Assembly (NCBI RefSeq): GCF_014205225.1
Contig: NZ_JACHNB010000001.1
Span: 310,001-374,000, forward strand
Length of the DNA stretch: 64,000 nucleotides
Direction: 5' to 3'
DNA from: Actinoplanes octamycinicus
GTDB taxonomy: Bacteria; Actinomycetota; Actinomycetes; Mycobacteriales; Micromonosporaceae
Numbering within the stretch: the stretch's first letter is position 1; every line of letters starts with the position of its first letter. Below, piece after piece: positions 59,062 to 64,000 of this stretch. Under the pieces are notes generated by a model that saw only the letters and a program-made list of their open reading frames with translations, made no database searches and was not told the DNA's origin. A program made the translations under genes and the position numbers.

Positions 59062-59069
59062 TCAGAGCT
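59054..59069. terminator. 16-bp perfect palindrome spanning two convergent stop codons
   Basis: AGCTCTGATCAGAGCT contains the dtd TGA (59059-59061) and the opposing TGA of the PLD-like gene (59062-59064) back to back. With no spacer and no T run its termination capacity is doubtful. Confidence 0.4.
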
Positions 59070-60297
59070 TCCCGGCACAGCGGTCGCTGACCAGGTGGAA
59101 GTTCGCCAGGTACTGCCGGTGGATCGCCGGATCCCGCACCCGGACGACGATCTCGTCGGCGTTGCGCAGCGACGACAGGGCGAGATTCGCGCTGCCGGTG
59201 AGCACCTGCGGGACCGGACCGTCGATCAGCAGGTACTTGCTGTGCGGCTTGAGCGTCCGGCCGCCGCGCATCGCCACCCCGCAGCTGCGCAGCCCGACCG
59301 GACCCCTCCTCAGCTCGGTGAGCACGCCCGGACTGACGTAAGGGTGCCGCGCGTCGGTGCCCCCGGCGGCGTACACCACGTCGACCCGGCATCCCTCGGC
59401 CGCCTTCCGGGCCAGCTCGGTGGCCACCGCGACCCGGGTGAAGGCCCACATCACCACCCGGATTCCGGTCCCCCGGCCGCAACTGACCTCATCCAGGATG
59501 CCGGCGATCGGGTCGCCGTCGTCCGGCCGACCGCTCTCCGGCCGTGGGAAGAAGTAGGTCCGATAGGCGTCCGCCGGTGCGCCCGTCCGGTGGTAGTCCT
59601 CCGCCCCGGTCGCCCGCGGCGCGTACCTCACCAGGTCCTCGAAGTAGTGCAGGTAGCTCGTGTAGGAGCCGGTCTCGCTCCAGGTGAGGGCGTTGTTGAA
59701 GGCGGATTCCGCGTCCCAGGCGCCGAGGTTGCCGGACGACTGGAACACCACATCGCGGACCGAGCCGCCGTCGTGGCGCACGATCCGCGACGCGATCAGG
59801 AACTTGTTGTGGTTGTACGGATGCGGCAGACCGGGGATCAGCCGCTTGCCGATGCATCCGTAGCCCTCCCGGCAGAAGGTCAGGAACGACCGGGCGGCCG
59901 GGTCGGTCCCGAGGTCCTCGGCCAGGGCCACCCCGGGATACCGGCGGTTGCCGTGCCGGTCCTCGAACGACTCGTGGTCGAGGACGATCCGCACGTCGAC
60001 CCCGCGGGCGTGCGCCTTCCGCAGCCGCTCGACGAGGTTCGGCCGCTCCGCGGTGTCGGCGACGCCGGCCACGGCCGGATCGGTGAAACCGAACCAGGAC
60101 ATCCGGATCGTCTCGCCGGCCGGCACCCGATCGATGATCCGGGCCAGTTGCCGGTGGATCGCGTACCGCGCGGCGACCCCGCCGGCCGGGTCGTTGAAGA
60201 CCGCGGAACCGATCACCGGATCGGAGCCGGCGCCCGGAGCCGGGGCGGGCGCGACCGCGACCACCCCGGCGACCGCCAGCGCGACCAGCCCGATCAG
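59062..60297 (-). CDS. Secreted phospholipase D-like (HKD) protein
   Basis: A protein of about 411 residues. A hydrophobic leader ([23 protein letters not shown]) is followed by two PLD repeats with HKD-type motifs, HNKFLIA (about residue 160) and [10 protein letters not shown] (about 350). Each has the usual downstream QSSGNLG / LTGSANLA element. It may act as a secreted phospholipase or nuclease. The start is uncertain: no ATG/GTG/TTG precedes the leader, so I use CTG 60297, which overlaps the spo0M stop; GTG 60264 would lose part of the leader. Confidence 0.8.
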   Translation of the reverse strand: MIGLVALAVAGVVAVAPAPAPGAGSDPVIGSAVFNDPAGGVAARYAIHRQLARIIDRVPAGETIRMSWFGFTDPAVAGVADTAERPNLVERLRKAHARGVDVRIVLDHESFEDRHGNRRYPGVALAEDLGTDPAARSFLTFCREGYGCIGKRLIPGLPHPYNHNKFLIASRIVRHDGGSVRDVVFQSSGNLGAWDAESAFNNALTWSETGSYTSYLHYFEDLVRYAPRATGAEDYHRTGAPADAYRTYFFPRPESGRPDDGDPIAGILDEVSCGRGTGIRVVMWAFTRVAVATELARKAAEGCRVDVVYAAGGTDARHPYVSPGVLTELRRGPVGLRSCGVAMRGGRTLKPHSKYLLIDGPVPQVLTGSANLALSSLRNADEIVVRVRDPAIHRQYLANFHLVSDRCAGKL

Positions 60298-61082
60298 AAG
60301 AACAGGCCGCGGCGCTGCGCCGACTGCCGCAGCCAGTTGTCCAGCTGCCCGGTCCAGTCCACCTGGTCCACCGTCGCGTAGTCCACGTCGAAGCTGCCGA
60401 ACGCGTCGTGCCCCTCGGTGAACAGCCCGCCGCGCTTGTCCAGCTCCAGGATCACCTGCAGCTTGCGCGGCGTGGGCAGGAAGGTCAGCTCCAGCTGGTT
60501 GATGCCGCTCGCGTACCGGCTCGGCGGGTAGAACTCGATCTCCTGGTAGAACGGCAGCTCCTGCTCGACGCCGTAGACCCGGCCGCGCTCCACGTCCGCC
60601 TTGTGGAACCGGAAACCGAGCCGGAGCAGCGCCTCCAGGATCCGCTCCTGGGCCGGCAGCGGGTGCACCTGCACCGCGTCCAGGTCGGACTTGTCCACCG
60701 CGCGGGCCACCTCCAGTTCGGTGGCCAGGCCCATCGTCATGCCGTGCAGGTGCTGCCCGTACACCTCGGTGATCGGCGTCTGCCAGGGCACCTCGAAGCG
60801 GAACGGCACGTCGTGCCGGGCGCCGGACTCCAGCCGGAACGAGCCGGTCAGCCGCTGGCGGTGGAACTCCTGGTTGGTCTGGTACTCGTTGTCGCCGCTC
60901 TCCACCTCGACCCGGGTCATCAGGCCGATCGCGACATATTCGACGTCGACCGCGTGGTCGCCGCCGACGATGTGCACCTGGCCCTCCAGGAAGCCGCCGG
61001 GGCGACAGTTCGGGTTCGTCAGCACGGTGTCGACGGACGGCCCGCCCACGCCGAGCGCCTGCAGCATCTTCTTGAAGACCAC
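60294..61082 (-). CDS. spo0M: Sporulation protein Spo0M-like (arrestin-fold)
   Basis: A 262-residue protein of the SpoOM family. It opens [20 protein letters not shown], and contains the characteristic [37 protein letters not shown] and the C-terminal [15 protein letters not shown]. The fold is arrestin-like and the protein is cytosolic; in Bacillus it affects sporulation and cell division. The GTG at 61080-61082 follows GGAGAGG. It is divergent from the second sigma factor gene. Confidence 0.92.
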   Translation of the reverse strand: MVFKKMLQALGVGGPSVDTVLTNPNCRPGGFLEGQVHIVGGDHAVDVEYVAIGLMTRVEVESGDNEYQTNQEFHRQRLTGSFRLESGARHDVPFRFEVPWQTPITEVYGQHLHGMTMGLATELEVARAVDKSDLDAVQVHPLPAQERILEALLRLGFRFHKADVERGRVYGVEQELPFYQEIEFYPPSRYASGINQLELTFLPTPRKLQVILELDKRGGLFTEGHDAFGSFDVDYATVDQVDWTGQLDNWLRQSAQRRGLFF

Positions 61083-61295
61083 GGTCCCGCCTCTCCTCGT
61101 CGCAGCACATTATCCCGGCATGGCAAGGCTGAACGTCCGATTCGACCGAGCTTGTCGGCTTGCCGACGTCAGGGTTCTCCCCGATTCATGCCACCTGGAC
61201 GCTGGCCTCACCTCCGCTTAACGCGCATGCGACGAAGCTTCTCGTCACCGGCACGGAAGTGGCTGGTAAGCACGGACAACGGGGAGGGGACTCAA

Positions 61296-62288
<993 letters not shown>

Positions 62289-62306
62289 TCCCCGGTCTCT
62301 CCGAGC

Positions 62307-62334
62307 GGCCCCGGCTTCCCGCGAAGCCGGGGCC
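62307..62334. terminator. Bidirectional terminator hairpin
   Basis: A perfect 12-bp stem GGCCCCGGCTTC / GAAGCCGGGGCC (62307-62318 with 62323-62334) with a 4-nt loop, between the converging sigma and acyl-CoA synthetase genes. Confidence 0.85.
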
Positions 62335-62348
62335 GTCTCGCGTCCGGC

Positions 62349-64000
62349 TCAGCGCAGCCGGCGCGGGCCGGTGTCCGGGCGCACGCCCGGATCGCCGACC
62401 TCGATCGCGGCGTGCAGCACCGAGAAACCGTCCGGCCGGACCAGCACCGGGTTGAGCAGCAGCGAGCGCACCCGCGGATGCTCGTCGGCGAGCCGGCCCA
62501 CCCGCAGCAGCAGGTCGATCAGCGCGGCCCGGTCGACCGGGGTGGAGCCCCGGTAGCCGTGCAGCAGCGGGGCCGCCCGCGGCTCGTCGACCAGCGCCTC
62601 GGCGGCCCGGTCGGTCAGCGGGGCGGCCCGCCAGGCCAGGTCGCCGAGCAGCTCACTGGCCACCCCGCCGAGCCCGAAGCCGACCACCGGACCGAAGGCC
62701 GGGTCCTCGACCACCTCGACCACACACGCCACGCCCGGCGGGACCATGGTCTGCACCAGGACCTCCGGGCCGAACGTGGTGTCCAGCTCGCGGTACGCCG
62801 TACGCAAGGAATCCTCGTCACCCAGAGCGAGCCGCACCGCGCCGAGATCGATCCGGTGGCGCAAGCCACCGCCCGCCGCCTTCACCGCGACCGGGAAGCC
62901 CAGCGCCGTCGCGGCCGCGACCGCCTCGTCCGCGGAGTGCGCGAGGGTCGACGGCACCACCGGGATGCCGTAGGCGGCGAGCAGCTCGGTCGCCGTCCCG
63001 GCGGTCTCCGCGGCGGCCGGGTCCACCCCGGACAGCGCCGGCATGGTCCCCGGCGGCCGGCGCAGCCACTCCGCGTAGGTGACCACCCGGGCCAGCGCGC
63101 GGACCGCCTCCTCGACCGACATGTAGACCGGCACCCGCGGCGGCACCCGGCCGAAGACCAGCGTCGCCACGGTCGGTTTCTCCCCGGCCAGCGCCACGCT
63201 GGCCAGCGCCGCGGCGAAGTCCGCGTCCTCCTCGCTGAGCTGCTGGCCGGGCACCACCGGGGCGAAGACCACCACCAGCGCGTCCACCCGGTCGTCGACC
63301 GCGGCGTCGGCGAGCGCGTCGGCCAGGTCGTGCGCGGAGGCCATCGGGCTCAAATCGTGCGGGTAGCCCTCGGCCACCACCAGGCCGGCCGCCCGGCAGG
63401 CCACCTCGGCGAGCGCGGCCAGCGCGGACGAGTTGCCGACCACGGCGACCCGGCGGCCGGCCGGCAGCGGCTGATGGGCCAGCAGCATGCCGACGTCGAA
63501 CAGCTCCTGCACGGTGTCCACCCGGATCACCCCGGAACGGGCGAACAGCGCGGTCACCGCGTGCGCGTCCGGGCCGGGCAGGTCGCCGGCCAGACCCGGC
63601 GGGCGGGTCGCCGAGGCCACCGCGACCACCGGTTTGACCCGGCTCATCCGGCGGGCCAGCCGGGCGAACTTGCGCGGATTGCCGAACGTCTCCAGGTAGA
63701 GCAGCACCACGTCGGTGCCGGGATCGTCCTGCCAGTACTGCAGCAGATCGTTTCCGGACACGTCGGCCCGGTTGCCGGCCGAGACGAAGCTGGACAGGCC
63801 CAGGCCGCGCCGGTCCGCCTCGGCCAGCAGCGCCACGCCGAGCGCGCCGCTCTGCGCGAAGAAGCCAACCCGGCCGGCGGCCGGCAGCCGCGGCGCCATG
63901 GTCGCGTTCAGCCGGATCGCCGGGTCGGTGTTGGCGATCCCGAAACTGCTCGGGCCGATCACCCGCAGCCCGGCGGCGTGCGCGGTCTCGATCAGGGCGC
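62349..64000 (-). CDS. NDP-forming acyl-CoA synthetase / ATP-grasp protein (probable Pat-type), 5' end missing
   Basis: An open frame of 550 codons running off the right edge. It contains the end of a CoA-binding Rossmann domain (VIGPSSFGIANTDP), a succinyl-CoA-ligase-like domain (GFFAQSGALGVALL, SFVSAGNRADVSGNDLLQYW, YLETFGNPRKF) and a C-terminal ATP-grasp domain (GIPVVPSTLAHSADEAVAAA, GFPVAVKAAG, VVGFGLGGVASELL). In actinobacteria this arrangement often carries an N-terminal GNAT domain, making the cAMP-regulated protein lysine acetyltransferase Pat; whether it is present lies outside the window. The phosphohistidine motif of active NDP-forming synthetases is not evident. Confidence 0.85.
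   Translation of the reverse strand, partial: ALIETAHAAGLRVIGPSSFGIANTDPAIRLNATMAPRLPAAGRVGFFAQSGALGVALLAEADRRGLGLSSFVSAGNRADVSGNDLLQYWQDDPGTDVVLLYLETFGNPRKFARLARRMSRVKPVVAVASATRPPGLAGDLPGPDAHAVTALFARSGVIRVDTVQELFDVGMLLAHQPLPAGRRVAVVGNSSALAALAEVACRAAGLVVAEGYPHDLSPMASAHDLADALADAAVDDRVDALVVVFAPVVPGQQLSEEDADFAAALASVALAGEKPTVATLVFGRVPPRVPVYMSVEEAVRALARVVTYAEWLRRPPGTMPALSGVDPAAAETAGTATELLAAYGIPVVPSTLAHSADEAVAAATALGFPVAVKAAGGGLRHRIDLGAVRLALGDEDSLRTAYRELDTTFGPEVLVQTMVPPGVACVVEVVEDPAFGPVVGFGLGGVASELLGDLAWRAAPLTDRAAEALVDEPRAAPLLHGYRGSTPVDRAALIDLLLRVGRLADEHPRVRSLLLNPVLVRPDGFSVLHAAIEVGDPGVRPDTGPRRLR

Overview
High-GC actinobacterial chromosome, best matching Micromonosporaceae and probably an Actinoplanes-like genus. 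The GC content is roughly 70 percent and GTG/TTG starts are common. Many actinobacteria-restricted families are present (DUF3000, DUF3039, DUF3093, DUF3099, DUF3159, DUF3710, DUF4193, DUF7455), along with paralogous membrane-anchored PQQ-like propellers and a large chemosensory operon, as in actinomycetes with motile zoospores. The genus is inferred; no rRNA gene was seen.

Layout. 0-8 kb: partial WrbA-like flavodoxin, small CBM48-like protein, ElaA acetyltransferase, the coproporphyrin-dependent heme operon hemE-hemY-hemQ (read leftward), DUF3000, a palindromic repeat element, a membrane-anchored trypsin-like protease and RNase D. 8-12 kb: a short zinc-ribbon protein and the beta-oxidation pair fadA-fadB with a strong terminator. 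12-18.5 kb: a leftward block of three paralogous propeller lipoprotein-like genes followed by an OmpR-type regulator and its histidine kinase. 18.5-25 kb: dxs, a dicarboxylate/glutamate symporter, a 4 x 79 bp hairpin repeat array, folD behind a ZTP-type riboswitch, a MerR regulator and an RNA (uracil-C5) methyltransferase. 25-36.5 kb: APC permease, a two-gene TrkA K+ gating pair, DUF3159/OB-fold/DUF3710/dut, DUF3093, DUF4193, LytR_C protein, inositol monophosphatase and the principal sigma factor rpoD. 36.7-42 kb: DUF7455, a 950 bp low-complexity gap containing DnaA-box-like sites, a soluble GGDEF protein, a DEAD/DEAH helicase and DUF3039. 42-46 kb: psuG-psuK pseudouridine catabolism, then an IS110-family element. 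46-58 kb: a long leftward, mostly overlapping chemosensory operon (double-tip receptor, triple CheW, CheB, HEAT protein, CheR, CheY, CheA, STAS-like protein, CheY, second soluble receptor, small protein, GAF) followed by a HhH-GPD glycosylase and DUF3099. 58-64 kb: dtd, a phospholipase-D-like secreted protein, Spo0M, a second sigma-70 factor and a partial NDP-forming acyl-CoA synthetase.

The items most worth following up are: the palindromic/hairpin repeat family at 5 and 22 kb; repeated tandem duplication of gene 3' ends; the chemosensory cluster with a double-headed receptor and a three-domain CheW; the ZTP riboswitch whose 3' signature can compete with a Shine-Dalgarno-masking hairpin; a recurrent TAnnnT-6/7 nt-start codon arrangement indicating leaderless mRNAs; a 173-bp identical tract shared by the two sigma genes; and the possible guide-RNA-bearing left end of the IS110 element.
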